From contig MBPM02000054.1 in assembly GCA_001695595.3 (NCBI GenBank), positions 434,001-498,000 on the forward strand: a stretch of DNA of 64,000 bases. The letters are read 5' to 3'. Shown piece by piece: positions 11,407 through 20,561 of this stretch. Within the stretch, counting starts at the first letter, position 1, and each line of letters opens with the position of its first letter. The notes under the pieces were generated by a model. It made no database searches and was not told the DNA's origin. It was given only the letters and a program-made list of their open reading frames with translations. Source of the DNA: Plasmopara viticola. Its lineage: Eukaryota; Oomycota; Peronosporomycetes; Peronosporales; Peronosporaceae. Position numbers and translations under genes: made by a program.

Positions 11407-11410
11407 AACC
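11395..11410 (-). promoter_or_regulatory. Mutated primer-binding site, block 4
   Basis: Reads ggttatgagaccaagc; one base differs from the consensus in the tRNA-paired part. Confidence 0.6.
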
Positions 11411-11533
11411 TGAAGAAGGTCAAGTGTGCACTAATTGGTAAAATGCAAAGCGAATATATTTTAAAGGTCCTTAGTTCGCAACTACATGGTAGTTGCTGGT
11501 CGAGGCGTTTCTTTACCAGCATCTTCGACATCA
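11411..11533 (-). repeat. Shortened LTR, block 4
   Basis: 123 bp; the outer end reads tgatgtcgaag instead of tgttgtcgaag. Confidence 0.82.
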
Positions 11534-12330
11534 CTTCAAACCATAAAGGGAGCATCTTAGCTGACAGACGTAATTTGGGTACACGTCGTTGACACATCCA
11601 TCCGGTTGCACCACGTAAATGTCCTCGTCTAGAGTGCCGTTGAGAAAGGTTGTCTTGACGTCCATCTGATGCAACGTCAAATTGTACTTGCCCCCCCCCC
11701 TGACAGACTTAGTAAAATCCTGATCGATGTAAACTTGGCCACTGGTGAAAAGGTCACTTCGTAGTCGACATCATACTTTTAAGAAAAGCCTTTGGTCACG
11801 AGTCTTGCCTTGAACCGCTCGATCTCTCAGCTTGGTTTTCCTTGATTCGAGACCCATCTACACCCGATAGCCTTACGACCTTTTGGCAGCGGTACCAAAT
11901 CCCATGTCTTGTTCTTGCAAAGAGAACTCACTTCAGCATCACACGTCTCCTTCCCCTTGGCCGCGTTGCTGAATTCCATTGCCGACTTGAAGGTTGTCGG
12001 CATTTCTCCCACTGAACCCACAACAAAGGCCGCTTCGAAATCTTGGGCCGTTGCAGACATTTCCTCCAGCGATTGATAGCGACTTGGCCTCTTTGCTGTT
12101 GGAACTTGCGCCGCTTTTTCTAGTGATTGGTTTCGCTGGTGTCGTTTACTACTAGGCTCAAAATCCAAATCCACAATAGGCTGCGTTTGAAAGTGCTGCT
12201 TGCCTTTATGCTCCACGTCTTCATCATGCATTGCTGTTCATTTTCCGAGCGGTCGAAATCAGCTGTTTCGGTCTCGTCAAGTACAGCTTCTGATGACTTG
12301 GTACTTGGTATCTTGTCGTCAAAAGTATCT
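11534..12330 (-). pseudogene. Copia linker and RT N-terminus between blocks 4 and 5
   Basis: The frame 11827-12231 runs from MHDEDVEHKGKQHF to GRKAIGCRWVSNQGKPS, frameshifted just after the WV of WVFRIKEN by a 2-base loss ('ttcgagaccc' for 'ttcgaaagaccc'). The remaining RT is out of frame with the 10-C run at 11691-11700. Confidence 0.78.
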
Positions 12331-12381
12331 TCCGTGGATTTTTCGTCCCGACTTATCAGAACGCGACCGCTAGCAACTTCT

Positions 12382-13389
12382 TCAAACCATACGCTTTTTC
12401 ATGTTCCGAATAGCCAATAAACGGCACCGAGCCGAACGCGCATCAAACTTGGATCGTTTCTCTTTAAGAATTGAGACGTAAGCATGGCAGCCAAATACCT
12501 TTAAATTTGCCAACAAAGGCTTCTTGCCAGTCCACAGTTGAAACGGCGACAAATCATGATCAACGGCTCGTGTCGGACATCGGTTGCGAAGAAACGCAGC
12601 AGCTAAAACAGCTTCACCCCAGTATGCTTTCGGAATATTAGCGTGCTCCAGCATGCACCGTCCACATTCAACGAGTGTACGATTCATGCGTTCTGCGACC
12701 CCATTTAGTTGTGGTGTGTATGGTGGCGTAAACTTCTGAATAATTCCACGCTCTGCACAAAACTTTGCCATTGCTCCAGAACTGTATTCGCCACCATTAT
12801 CACAACAAAGTGATTTGACGCGCATGTTGGTCTGGTTTTCGGCCATCGCAACGAAAATAGCAAGCTTGTCGGCCACCTCAGACTTTTTCCGTAGCAAGTA
12901 AACAGCACAAAAGTGCGACTTTTCGTCAATAAAAGTGACGAAATATCGCTTACCACTGAACATTTCCGTCTGCATAGGTCCACACACATCGGTGTGAATG
13001 ACTTTAAGCAATTTTGTCGCCCGATTTGGAGACGACTTCATGAAGCTTACTCGTGTCTGTTTGCCAAGAGCGCATCCTTTACACAGCTCCCACTTGTTAA
13101 CAGACTTCAGGTCAATACCTGCTCCACAGCCTTTTAAAACAATTGTGAAAAGACCACCGTGACCAATGTAACCTAGTCGAAGGTGCCAATGGTACGACGT
13201 GGTGTCCCCATGGCATCCCAACGAACTAGTCAAATGGGCCTCGTCCACAATAATTGGCTTCATGCAAAGCTTAAACAGCCCCTTTCCTTCACGAGCGCCC
13301 GCCCAACTTCCAGCGAAGACGTTTTGCTTCAGCAAAGCAGCCGTCGCGCTTAAACGTAGCAGGACCAACATCCTTTGTAAAGCGTCCAA
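12382..13389 (-). pseudogene. Copia integrase region, block 5
   Basis: 335 codons starting inside the pre-integrase region (DALQRMLVLLRL). The core retains all three catalytic positions (HTDVCGP, CDNGGEY, NGVAERMNRTL). It ends early (RCRLLAIRNMKKRMV) through a local 1-base change near 12417. Confidence 0.86.
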
Positions 13390-13443
13390 CGGAGAAAAAT
13401 TGAGCGAAAGTTTAGGAATGTGCCAAACAGAAGTGAGTACACC

Positions 13444-14355
13444 CTATTTCATTCCGCGAGGCGTAAACATCGACATTACAATGTCACCCGTTCCCACAGC
13501 TTGAACCACGCCATCATTCGCGAGATGCACATCCACTGGGTCGATTCTTTTGTACTTTTTCATGTACTCTATCGAGTGGGTCATGTGCTGAGTGGCCCCC
13601 GAGTCAGCTAGCCACACACAGCTCGACTTGGTGGAATAAGCAGCTTCACCAATTGAGAAAAGATAGTCGCCAGGGTCGTCATCGTTTCTATGCGCGACAC
13701 TAGCATGCTGCGCTCGCTGTCGCTCCGCGTTGTCGCGAATTCGAGCCGGGCACTTGGCAATCCAATGCCCATGCTCGCCGCAATAGTGACAAGTACCGCT
13801 AGCCTTCACTGGTGCCTGTCGTCCTTTGTGTCGTCCATTTTCTGTTATCGCAAATGCTTGACCTTGGCCGTGCGCGGCTCCATCTACGCCGCCACCTTGC
13901 TCTTTGCGCTTTAAGTCTTCGTGTAACAGCCGAGACGTGACGAGCTCCCACGAAAACGAGTCGGCTCTTGACTCTAGTGCTGTATAAGAAACGCGTACGA
14001 CTCGCTCAGACTTGCCAAAAGCGTAATCACCAGGTCGTCCTCTCTAACTGGAGCCCCCACAGCGTCGAGCTGCTTCTCCAGCGTCTCAATCTTGATAATG
14101 TGCGCAGATAAGCGCAAGCGCCTTCCTCGACTTGCGCTTGTACGTGTTCTGGTCCAGCACAGTAGTCAGGTGTTCCAGCTTGATCTCCCCGCTCACCACT
14201 TCCCACAAGTCGCGCTCCTCCAGCACCATCTGCATCTTGAACTTCCATGTGTGAACGTTTGTTCCATCGAACTTGTTGATGCGGTTGGTCGTGGACGTGT
14301 TCATGGCGAGGGCGAAGTCGGTGTCGGAGTTTGGGAAGACGGAGCTTGGGATCAT
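13444..14355 (-). pseudogene. Copia gag, zinc knuckle and protease, block 5
   Basis: Gag starts at the degenerate primer-site ATG (14355; MIPSSVFPNSD) and is broken near 14086. The knuckle-protease frame 13444-13809 reads through DSGATQHMTHSIEYMKKYKRIDPVD to RGMK and then TAG. It is the only block in which protease and the pre-integrase segment are in one frame. Confidence 0.83.
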
Positions 14356-14359
14356 AATC
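14344..14359 (-). promoter_or_regulatory. Degenerate primer-binding site, block 5
   Basis: Reads gattatgatcccaagc, two changes from the consensus in blocks 1-3. Confidence 0.55.
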
Positions 14360-14482
14360 TGAAGAAGGTCAAGTGTACAATTATTGGTAAAATGCAAAGT
14401 GAATATATTTTAAAGGTCCTTAGTTCGCAACTACATGGTAGTTGCTGGTCGAGGCGTTTCTTTGCCAGCATCTTCGACAACA
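14360..14482 (-). repeat. Shortened LTR, block 5
   Basis: 123 bp with the same U3 deletion; the last shortened LTR of the array on this side. Confidence 0.85.
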
Positions 14483-15202
14483 CTTCAAACCATAAAGGGA
14501 GCATCTTAGCTGACAGACGTAATTTGGGTACACGTCGGTGACATATCCATCCGGTTGCACCACGTAAATGTCCTCGTCTAGAGTGCCGTTGAGAAAGGCT
14601 GTCTTGACGTCCATCTGATGCATCCTTGTCCCTTGAATATACCTGAAGACTCTTTTTAATGCTTGCCAGTGTGTCGGACATGGGTCTGCTGCAAATTGGC
14701 TGAGTACTCCCACTGCCGCAGCGAGATCCGGACGCGTGCCGACCATAAGGTACATCAGGCAACCAACAGCATTTCGATATGGCACACCGGTCATAGTTTC
14801 TTCGTATTTGCATCCTCCTTTGCAATTTGACTTGGTAAGTTTGAGTCCTAGTTCTTGCGGCGTTCTGACGGGCTTGCTATTTTTCATATTGAACTTGGTT
14901 AAAATCTCGCACGCGAACTTGGTTTGCCGCATCGTCAGAGTCCCGGTCTTTAAATTTTGCTCGATCTCAATTCCGAGAAAGAAGTTAAGTTGCCCCAAAT
15001 CCGTCATCTCGAATCGTTTGCTGAGTGCGTGCTTGGTTTCCTGGAGCATCTTGCTCGTATTGCAGGCCAAAATTAGATCGTCGACGTAAAGTGCTACGAA
15101 CTTCATGTCATGGCCATCCCGCTTCACATACACGCAGTGATCTGATTCACACTTCTTGACTTCCAGGCCCAACATGAAGTCGTCAATGGTCTTGTTCCAC
15201 AT
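14420..15202 (-). pseudogene. Copia RT C-terminal part of element A, fused to array RT
   Basis: The 260-codon frame starts at MWNKTIDDFMLGLEV and includes the RT catalytic box (FVALYVDDLILACN), TDLGQLNFFLGIEI, GVPYRNAVGCLMYLMVGTRPDL and ADPCPTHWQALKRVFRYIQGTR. It then runs without interruption into a second, upstream-type RT segment ([18 protein letters not shown]...LYGLK) and the LTR (CCRRCWQRNAST). The domain order RT-C then RT-N is impossible for a functional pol and marks a recombination joint. Confidence 0.85.
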
Positions 15203-15223
15203 TCGAGGCGATTGCTTCAGCCC

Positions 15224-16167
15224 TTACAGTGACCGCTGTAACTTGCACACATAGTCCGGGTTGGCCGTGTTTGTAAATCCATCAGGCTGCGTCATGTAAA
15301 TTTCTTCGTCAAGCTGACCGTTGAGAAATGCTGTTTTGACATCCATCTGGTGAATTGCGAGTCCGATGAACTTGGCAGCCAGACTGAGCAAAATCCGAAT
15401 CGACGTAAACTTGGCCCCAGGCGCAAACGTTTCTTCATAGTCAATGCCAAACTTCTGCGAAAAACCCTTGGCCACCAAACGCGCTTTGTAGCACTCGACT
15501 TCGCCGGCTTGATTCTCCTTGACACGAAACACCTATCGATTGCCGATTGCCTTGCGTCCTTTTGGAAGGGGTACGAGCGTCCATGTCTTGTTCTTTTGTA
15601 GCGAGTCCATTTCCGAACTGCATGCCTCCTTCCATTTAGCTGCGTCGTCGGATTCCATCGCCGACCCAAAGGTGGTCGGCACTCTCCCACTGAATCCACA
15701 ACGTACGCAGCCTCAAAGTCTTGCGCTGTGGCTGACATTTCTCCAAGTGATTGATATCGACTTTGTCGTTTACACCTTGGCACTTCAGTTGCTTTTTCGA
15801 GCGATTGGGTCCGTTGGTGCCGCTTACTGCCAGGCTCAACCTCTTCTTCCTGCGCAGATTCCTTGGCTTCGTATTCCATCTGGTCATGCTGTGAGGATTC
15901 CTGATCAGTCGCTTCATCATCATCTTGAACAACAACTTCATTGTAATGACGGTCGCTCCTCCCACTGTCGAAAGTAACTTCCATAAACTTTGCGTCACGA
16001 CTAACCAGCACACGACCACTCTCTATTTCTTCAAATCGATACGCTTTCTCATGCTCCGAGTAGCCAAGAAATCGACAGCGTACTGACCGAGCGCCAAACT
16101 TGCTGCACTTTTCCTTCGGAATCGTGACAAAAGCATGGCATCCAAAAACCTTCGAATTCGTCAGCAC
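15224..16167 (-). pseudogene. Copia integrase C-terminus, linker and RT N-terminus of element A
   Basis: Contains KVFGCHAFVTIPKEKCSKF, YSEHEKAYRFEEIESGRVLVSRDAKFMEV, the linker, and in a second frame [37 protein letters not shown] and [28 protein letters not shown] is interrupted by TAA exactly at the Tyr of LYGLK (SL-stop-GLK at ~15224). Confidence 0.8.
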
Positions 16168-16335
16168 AGGTCTTCTTTTCGTCCAAACCTAGTATGGCAA
16201 TTTATCCATAGCAATACCTCGCGTCGGGCAACGATTGCGAAGGAAGGCGGAGGTCATAACAGCCTCACCCCAATACGTCTTTGGGCAGTCCAGAGTGCTC
16301 AATCATACATCTTGCACATTTCACCTGTGTCCGGT

Positions 16336-17234
16336 TCATGCGTCCAGCCACTTCATTAAGCTGTGGTCTATAAGGTGGCGTAAACTTCTGCTCGATACCA
16401 CGTCGCTTGCAGAACTGGCCATGTCACCCGATGTGTACTCAATACCATTATCGCGGCGAAGTGCTTTGACAACTTCGCCAGTCTGAGTTTCAGCAAGCGC
16501 AACAAACTCGGCAAATTTGGTGGCAACTTCGGACTTGTTTCGCAGTAAAAATACCGTTGTAAAGTGCGAGTACTCGTCTGTGAAAGTGACAAAATACCGC
16601 TTGCCGCTAAAAGTCGTTGACTGCGTAGGTCCACACACATCACTGTGAATTACTTCCAGCAGTTCCTTTGCATGATGAGGTGACTTTGACATGAAACTCA
16701 CTCGCGTTCGTTTGCCAAGTGCACAACCATCACACAGCTCCCACTGTTTGACGGAAGCAAGATCAATGCCAACACCATAGTTTTTCTTGACGATAGTTTC
16801 ACGACCACCATGTCCAATGTGCCCAAGTCGAAGGTGCCAGAGATACGAAAAGGTGTCCCATGACATCCCGACGAGCTTGTCATATTGGCTTCGTTAGTGC
16901 TGACAGGCGTCATACACAGTTTAAACAGCCCTTTGCCCTTGCGGGCTCCAAGCTTCCGCTGCATCCCCCTTGCCTGTGCAAAACAGCCATCGGTTTCGAA
17001 CGTGACCGGCCCAACATCCTTTGTAAAACGTCCAACAGAAAAAAGATTGCGCGATAGCTTTGGAATATGCCACACTCCACGAAGCATGCCCTTCTTGTTT
17101 CCGTGAGCCGTCTTCATAGACATTGCAATGTCGCCAGTCCCGATCGCTTGAACAACACCGTCGTCTGCGAGATGTACGTCCACCGGAGAAATTTCCTTGT
17201 AATGCTCATGAACTCTTTCGAAAAAGTCACACAA
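16336..17234 (-). pseudogene. Copia protease/pre-integrase and integrase core of element A
   Basis: Frame 16698-17234 covers DVHLADDGVVQAIGTGDIAM, WHIPKLSRNLFSVGRFTKDVG and FKLCMTPV. Frame 16336-16866 covers YLWHLRLGHIGHGG, CDGCALGKRTRVSF, HSDVCGPTQ, FVTFTDEYSHF and RRDNGIEYTSG. The frame is lost after the second catalytic Asp; the third acidic region (MKWLDA for VAERM) lies out of register. No functional integrase. Confidence 0.82.
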
Positions 17235-17239
17235 CTCGA

Positions 17240-18143
17240 CTAAGTAGTGCTTGAGTTTCCACCAACCGAGAAGAGAAAATCACCAGAGTCGACTTCACTC
17301 TGCGCGATATTTGCACGCTGTGTCGGCCATTGCCGATCTGCGTTCTCACGAATTCTCACGGGGCACTTGACGATCCAATGCCCGTGTTCTCCACAGTAAT
17401 GGCGCGCACTGCTGGCCTTAGCAGTCGCTTGGTGTCCCTTGCTCCGTCCGTTGTCCGACGTCATAAACGCTTGTCCTTGCCCATGCGCGGCTCCATCGAC
17501 GCCGCCACCTTGTTCCTTGCGTTTCATCTCTTCGTGTAGTAGACGCGACGTCACAAGTTCCCATGTCAGCGTGTCAGAGCGCGACTCCAGCGCCGTGATG
17601 AGGAACTGGTACGAATCACACAGACTTTCAAGAAGCGTGATCACCAGGTCGTCCTCACTTACCGGGGCGCCCACCGCGTCGAGCTGCTCAACCAACGTCT
17701 TAAGCTTGTTGATTCTAGCACACCGTCGCCATCCTCCATCATCGTCGTGAACCACCTGCGACGAAGGAAGAGCTTGTTGGCCAGGCTCCTCTTCTCGAAG
17801 TGTCCCTCCAATTTTTACCATGCATCATACGCATCTTTGGCTGAGCGAACCAGCGGCAGCTGCGAGTCCTCCATCGCAAGACAGATTATCGCCAGCGCCT
17901 ATCGAGCCTTACGCTTGAAGGTCGACTGGTCCATCGGGTTACTCATCTGCTCAAGCTTTATCTCCCCGCTCGCAAATTCCCAGAGATCGCGCTCCTCCAA
18001 CACCATTCGCATCTTGAACTGCCACGTATGAAAATTCGTCCGTCGAACTTGTTAATCCGGCTTGGTGTGGCGTCCATGGTGGCAGCGAAGACGATATCAG
18101 AGGCGGGGGCGAAGAAGGCAGAGTCTGCGGGGCTTGGGCTCAT
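17240..18143 (-). pseudogene. Copia gag and zinc knuckle of element A
   Basis: Starts at the primer-site ATG (18143), MSPSPADSAFFAPASDIVF, with a frameshift after NKFDG. Gag continues in other frames and then as 17240-17821 (INKLKTLVEQLDAVGAPVSEDDLVITLLESL, the UBN2-type gag core). The knuckle (HYCGEHGHWIVKC) follows, where the first Cys of CCHC is Arg ('ARHYCGEH'). It ends before the protease DSG motif, which is damaged. Confidence 0.8.
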
Positions 18144-18147
18144 AACC
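18132..18147 (-). promoter_or_regulatory. Primer-binding site of element A
   Basis: ggttatgagcccaagc, three bases inside the LTR CA; identical to array blocks 1-3. Confidence 0.75.
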
Positions 18148-18150
18148 TAA

Positions 18151-18427
18151 TGAAGAAAGGTTACTTGAGCGTAGATGGCAAAATGCAAAGTGGATATATT
18201 TATAAGGTCCTTAGTTCGCGATTACATGCTACCTCTAAGCCCATCATTTATATAAACCAATCAGAGCGACTTACCATTCGGGCGCAATCATCTTCCCATC
18301 CCGAAATCAGTCTTTTGCCCATCTTGAGCTCGCTCCTTTAAGCAGTCATCAACTGATTGCAGATACCGGTACTTACCGATATGTAGTCGCTGGTCGAGGC
18401 GTTTCTTTCACAGCATCTTCGACAACA
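18151..18427 (-). repeat. 5' LTR of element A
   Basis: 277 bp, TGTTGTCGAAGATGCTG...CTTTCTTCA on the minus strand, with a TATAAATATA box (about 18197-18206) and the family signatures 'ggtagcatgtaatcgcgaactaaggac' region and 'accggtatctgcaatcag'. Same length as the LTR at 27515-27791. Confidence 0.88.
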
Positions 18428-18850
18428 AGGACCTCATTGCAATGTTGTAGCACATTGCCGCCTTCCAACATCTCCATGCATTATCTCCATGCTGAAGAGC
18501 TGTCGCTTGAGATAGATGCGACCAGCCTTCTGGGATCCACCGTAAAGTGTCTTCACAAGCACCCATGCGACTCATGCTTCCTCTCAGTCATCGACGACGT
18601 GATGGTAGTCCGCGTGCAAGCGGAGTAGTATAAGTCCGAAGGCGATGTTGTTGAGCTTGACGTTCTCATCCTTAGCACGAGAGTCGGTGAAGGTAGGAGT
18701 CGTCTAACGATTCACCACATGCCACATTGACTTAATCAGGAACACACCACGCGTGTAGCAGCTCCACGTCACGTAGTTGTTTCCGTTAAATTTGTCGATG
18801 AAACCTTAGGTGGAGACGCCTTGCGCAGTGGACATGGTAGTTGAGCTCAT
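18428..18850 (-). pseudogene. Gag fragment of a second copia family (K)
   Basis: Starts at a primer-site ATG (18850) with MSSTTMSTAQGVST, an in-frame TAA, then [13 protein letters not shown]. Further down, in changing frames, come [14 protein letters not shown] and [24 protein letters not shown], the UBN2/gag signature. The protein is clearly unlike the array family. It is cut off by the outer end of element A's LTR at 18427/18428. Confidence 0.7.
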
Positions 18851-18854
18851 AACC
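18841..18854 (-). promoter_or_regulatory. Primer-binding site of copia family K
   Basis: ggttatgagctcaa next to a putative LTR CA at 18855. The same anticodon-arm complement as the array family, although gag and LTR differ. Confidence 0.6.
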
Positions 18855-19070
18855 TGTTGTTATTCTGTAGCGAAGGAGTGGGGAGCGAAGCTTGTAGGGG
18901 GCGAAGAGCAAAGAAGGCACTTGAGCTGTTAAAGAAAGATTCGAAAGTGATTCATTCAATGTTATTTCTCGCTGATGAGACATGCATTAGCTCTTCCTAT
19001 CATTAAGTCTGTCTGATCAAAATTATTCCTTACTTGTCCAATCATCCTGCTCGTCTAATCAACGTGCGAT
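18855..19070 (-). repeat. Probable 3' part of LTR of copia family K
   Basis: Lies upstream of the family K primer site and gag; unrelated in sequence to the TGTTGTCGAAG LTRs. The outer boundary is not visible. Confidence 0.4.
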
Positions 19071-19139
19071 CGTATTGGACCAGTTCGGGCTAATCGGTCA
19101 ATGGGTACAGCTGGTACATTGTACCACAAACCGGTTACC

Positions 19140-19606
19140 CTCTTCAGATTGGGCAGGCGATTTGGAAACCCGACGACATACGAGCGGCTATGCGTTCATG
19201 ATAAATGAAGGTTGCGTCAGCTGGAGAAGCAAGAAACAACGGGAAGTTGCACAGAAGCCGGATACATGGCTTTGACGGAAGCAGCTCAAGAGGCGACTTG
19301 GTTAGCAACTTGACTGTGCGAGCTTGGTGAAATATCAAGTAGTCAGGCGATAAAGATCTACAAAGACAACCAAGGTTCCATAGCGCTAGCTAAAAATCCC
19401 GAATTCCACAAGCGCACCAAACACATCGACATACGCTTTCACTTTATACGCGAAAAAGTGGAAGATGGCCGAGTGGTGCTCGAGTACTGTCCAACTCAAG
19501 ATATGCTGACCGACATTATGACGGTGTCTATTCCAGCTACGCGATTCTGCAAACTGCGGAGCGTGCTCGGCATTCAAGCACAAAAGGCTGTCGAGACGAG
19601 TGGGAG
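19140..19606 (+). pseudogene. Copia RNase H fragment (B)
   Basis: SDWAGDLETRRHTSGYAFMINEGCVSWRSKKQ, a frameshift, then TEAEYMALTEAAQEATWL, DNQGSIALAKNPEFHKRTKHIDIRFHFIREKVEDG and ADIMT-like LTDIMTVSIPATRFCKLRSVLG in other frames. It ends at the polypurine tract gagtgggag (19598-19606) before the LTR. Confidence 0.82.
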
Positions 19607-19994
19607 TGTTGGCGAAGATGCTGGCAAAGAAACGCCTCGACCAGCGACTGCGTATCGGTAAGTACCGGTATCTACAATCAATTGATGACTGCTTGGAGGA
19701 GCCAGTTCAAGATGGGCAAATGATCGACTTTGAGATGGAAATGTTGTCGAAGATGCTGGTGATAAAACGCTTCGACCAGCGACTACATATTGGTAAGTAC
19801 CGGTATCTGCAATCAGTCAATGAATGCTTGGAGAAGCGGGTTCAAGATAGGCAAAAGATCGATTTTGGGATGAAAAGATGATTGCGCCCGAATGGTGAGT
19901 TGTTCTGATTGGCTTAGATAAATCCTTGGCTTAGAGGTAGCATGTAGTTGCGAACTAAGGACCTTATAAATATACTCACTTTGCATTTTGCCAT
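19607..19994 (+). repeat. 3' LTR of fragment B with internal duplication
   Basis: Starts TGTTGGCGAAGATGCTGG after the polypurine tract. About 135 bp of its 5' part is repeated from 19742 (TGTTGTCGAAGATGCTGG...ccggtatctgcaatcag). It contains TATAAATATA near 19965 and is truncated near 19994, about 30 bp before the usual CA end. Confidence 0.8.
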
Positions 19995-20561
19995 GGCGGT
20001 TTGGAAGCCATCGTCAAAAAGGGCTTCCGCACTGGCATTGACATTACGTCAGTAAAGCAGTGGAAGCTTTGTGTTGGTTGTGCATTGGGAAAGCAAACCC
20101 AAGCAACATACATGAAGTCGTCGCCAAACCGAGCATATGATGTGCTTGATGTCATTCACAGTGATGTATGTGGTTCAATGCGGCCCCAACACACAGTGGC
20201 AAGCGATTTTTGTCACTTTCATAGCAAGTCGCACTTCTGCGCGCTTTGCCTACTTCGAAACAAGTCAGAAGTGGCTGACAAGTTTGCTAAGTTTGTTGCT
20301 TATGCTGAAAAGCAAACGAATAAGCGGTTTAAGCAACTTCGAAGTGACAACGGTGGCGAATACACGTCAGGAGCGATGGCCAACTTCTTTGCTGACCGTA
20401 GCATTGTGCAGAAGTTTACGCCTCCATACACTCCTCAGCTAAATGGTGTTGCCGAGCGCATTAACCGTACTTTAGTTGAGTGTGCTCGGTGTATGCTTGA
20501 GCATGCTAGTCTTAATAAAGCATATTGGGGTAAGGCTATGATGGCCGCAACTTTTCTTTAA
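19995..20561 (+). pseudogene. Copia integrase core, fragment C
   Basis: GIDITSVKQWKLCVGCALGKQTQ, VIHSDVCGSM, a damaged segment replacing FVTFID (CHFHSKSHF), then LRSDNGGEYTSGAM and QLNGVAERINRTLVECARCMLEHA. The first and second Asp and the Glu are present, but the beta-strand after the first Asp is frameshifted. TAA follows MMAATFL. Confidence 0.83.

Larger units (their letters stand above)
8865..11815 (-). mobile_element. Array block 4 (type B monomer)
   Basis: Type B variants as in block 2, plus a 10-C run (11691-11700). An extra TAG replaces a Lys codon near 10608 (ATG AAA TAG TAC), and the primer site is mutated. One base is missing in 'cttccgtgatttttcg' relative to block 2. Confidence 0.9.
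1..14620 (-). repeat. Tandem array of five copia-derived monomers
   Basis: The same ~2.95 kb block recurs head-to-tail. Block starts, taken at the same landmark (cgctcgatctctcagc), are 1, 2959, 5906, 8865 and 11816, giving periods of 2958, 2947, 2959 and 2951 bp; the fifth block ends at 14620. Read on the minus strand each monomer is: shortened LTR, initiator-tRNA primer site, gag with a central deletion, zinc knuckle, aspartic protease, integrase, linker and RT N-terminus. The RT stops at LYGLK and runs directly into the next shortened LTR. No monomer has YVDD, RNase H or a polypurine tract, so none is autonomous. The blocks look nearly identical by eye. The array may extend left of the window. 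Confidence 0.95.
11816..14620 (-). mobile_element. Array block 5 (B-like, most diverged monomer)
   Basis: Shares most B variants but lacks the TAG that blocks 1-4 share between protease and integrase (THSIEYMKKY here, THSK then stop there). It has its own TAG after the GMK of RGMKKG and a degenerate primer site. It keeps integrase Asp (CCDNGGEY). Its RT-side end is truncated at 14620, where it joins element A. Confidence 0.9.
14483..18427 (-). mobile_element. Element A: decayed copia element fused to the array
   Basis: Minus-strand order: 5' LTR (18151-18427), primer site, gag, zinc knuckle, protease, integrase, RT, then the start of the RNase H region (ADPCPTHWQALKRVFRYIQGTR). At 14620 it switches into an RT fragment of array type ([12 protein letters not shown] to LYGLK) followed by block 5's LTR. 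There are many frameshifts and at least one point stop, so it is not coding-competent. Gag is full-length in the central region that the array monomers lack, so A belongs to a related but less deleted lineage. Confidence 0.85.

Noticed and set aside
1..14620. Array as rDNA-like or CRISPR-like repeat
   Set aside because: Period is ~2.95 kb and the content is clearly copia pol; no rRNA sequence and no short repeat-spacer pattern.
15350..15977. + strand frames across element A
   Set aside because: Opposite the linker/RT of element A; no independent support.
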